From CAVPRW01 sp046727435 [NCBI: bacterium] (lineage in GTDB: Bacteria > Tectomicrobia > Entotheonellia > J063), in assembly GCA_046727435.1 (NCBI GenBank), contig JBKPCR010000054.1, forward strand, positions 1 to 6,953: a DNA stretch of 6,953 nt. The letters are read 5' to 3'. A model generated the notes under the pieces. The model saw nothing but the letters and a program-made list of their open reading frames with translations. It was not told the DNA's origin and searched no databases. A program made the translations under genes and the position numbers. Below are positions 6,426 through 6,953 of the stretch, one piece after another. How positions within the stretch are numbered: the first letter of the stretch is position 1; every line of letters starts with the position of its first letter.

Positions 6426-6653
6426 ATGTCAACAAAAGAACTGATCCAAGCAGAGCTTGATACCCTTAGCGACGAAGACCTGGATGCGCTGTACGCCTTA
6501 ATCAAGCAGTTCATCCAGTCCAAACGACCTGCGAAGCCAAGGAGTTTGATGGCCACCCTGCGGGGTATCCAAATCGAGGCACCCCCAGATTTTGCCGCCA
6601 ATCTCGATCTGTATGTCAGCGGAGAGAAGCGTGCCGAACCGGATTTTCATTGA
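6426..6653 (+). CDS. VapB-type antitoxin of a PIN-domain toxin-antitoxin pair
   Basis: A 75-residue acidic protein starting MSTKELIQAELDTLSDEDLD. Residues 3-33 form a predicted amphipathic helical region (LDALYALIKQFIQSK); the second half (LMATLRGIQIEAPPDFAANLDLYVSGEKR, 42-70) resembles the toxin-binding tails of small antitoxins paired with PIN toxins in many environmental bacteria. I recognise the style but not an exact named family, so VapB is a role label. It should neutralise the PIN RNase encoded directly downstream and, like most such antitoxins, may repress its own operon. No clear ribbon-helix-helix or AbrB fold is visible. It has a very strong ribosome site, and its 3' end overlaps the toxin start by 23 bases in another frame, which favours coupled translation with the antitoxin in excess. 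Confidence 0.75.
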   Translation: MSTKELIQAELDTLSDEDLDALYALIKQFIQSKRPAKPRSLMATLRGIQIEAPPDFAANLDLYVSGEKRAEPDFH

Positions 6654-6953
6654 TACACTCTTCGTGATTGCGCTGATTAACCGCCGGGACCAATATCATC
6701 AACAAGCCCTTGACCTGGCGGAGCAGTTTGAAGGCGCTCCTTTACTCGCGACGGACGCGGTTCTCCTGGAGATCGGCAACGCTTTGGCACGGAGCTATAG
6801 GCAGGAGGCCGTTGAGATCATCGAACAGTTTTTGGCTGCAGAGGAAGTGGAAGTGATGCATCTTACCCCGCGTTTGTTCGCACAAGGCTTTGCGTTGTAC
6901 AAGTCGCATCAGGATAAAGCCTGGGGGTTGGTAGACTGTATTTCATTCATTGT
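6631..6953 (+). CDS. PIN-domain toxin (VapC-type ribonuclease), 3' partial
   Basis: The first 107 residues of a PIN-domain protein, cut by the window end; such toxins are usually about 130-145 residues. The fold markers are clear: strand 1 with the first acidic residue (RIFIDTLFVIALIN, Asp8), TDAVLLEIGNAL with Glu47, and HQDKAWGLVDCISF with Asp95 and Asp102. These are the Mg2+-binding acidic residues of PIN ribonucleases; the final conserved Asp/His region lies past the edge. The family typically cleaves tRNA, rRNA or mRNA to stop growth; the target here is unknown. I chose GTG 6631 because GGAGAG (6621-6626) is 4 bases upstream; ATG 6613, in frame, would add six residues but has no ribosome site. 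It overlaps the antitoxin gene, the usual order for such a pair. Nothing in the visible part suggests inactivation. Confidence 0.85.
   Translation, partial: MPNRIFIDTLFVIALINRRDQYHQQALDLAEQFEGAPLLATDAVLLEIGNALARSYRQEAVEIIEQFLAAEEVEVMHLTPRLFAQGFALYKSHQDKAWGLVDCISFI

Overview
The window is bacterial and gene-dense. Its periplasmic polyamine-binding protein points to a Gram-negative-type (diderm) organism. By eye the genes are GC-rich, roughly 60% GC in hsdM and the transporter. The protein styles (a divergent CNT transporter and a PIN/short-antitoxin pair of a kind common in environmental bacteria) would suit lineages such as NC10, Nitrospirae or Chloroflexi, but this is an impression; the sequence alone does not fix the taxon.

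Layout. Bases 1-591 (+) hold the C-terminal part of a PotD-like spermidine/putrescine-binding protein, cut by the window edge. It converges on 707-1996 (-), a concentrative nucleoside transporter (NupC/CNT family) with unusual substitutions at substrate-contact positions and its own sigma70-like promoter at 2062-2090. A stretch of about 480 bases (1997-2480) then separates this metabolic and transport part from an accessory part. It holds the transporter promoter, a GCTAGA/TCTAGC inverted repeat around a perfect TATAAT, and possibly decayed coding sequence.

The accessory part (2481-6953, all +) starts with a type I restriction-modification operon: hsdM (804 aa, N6-adenine methyltransferase with a long coiled-coil C-terminus) overlapping hsdS (432 aa, two target recognition domains between duplicated conserved repeats). 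hsdS overlaps by ATGA a short reading frame, 6181-6303, that looks like the first third of a four-helix-bundle protein (the 23S rRNA-IVS/S23-like family often found in type I R-M loci), ended by an early stop and apparently a pseudogene. No hsdR is present in the window. After a 120-base gap with a perfect 16-bp tandem duplication comes a toxin-antitoxin pair: a 75-aa VapB-type antitoxin with a near-perfect Shine-Dalgarno, overlapping a GTG-started PIN-domain toxin (VapC type) that runs off the end.

How the genes work together. HsdM and HsdS would form the M2S1 methyltransferase that marks host DNA at a bipartite site set by the two recognition domains. Cleavage would need an HsdR encoded elsewhere, perhaps beyond the toxin-antitoxin pair. 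The R-M genes, a decayed accessory gene and a TA module side by side look like a small defence island next to housekeeping transport genes. I see no clear evidence of a wholly new system. The points most worth a second look are the truncated four-helix-bundle gene, the altered CNT binding site, the HsdS repeat architecture and the missing hsdR.
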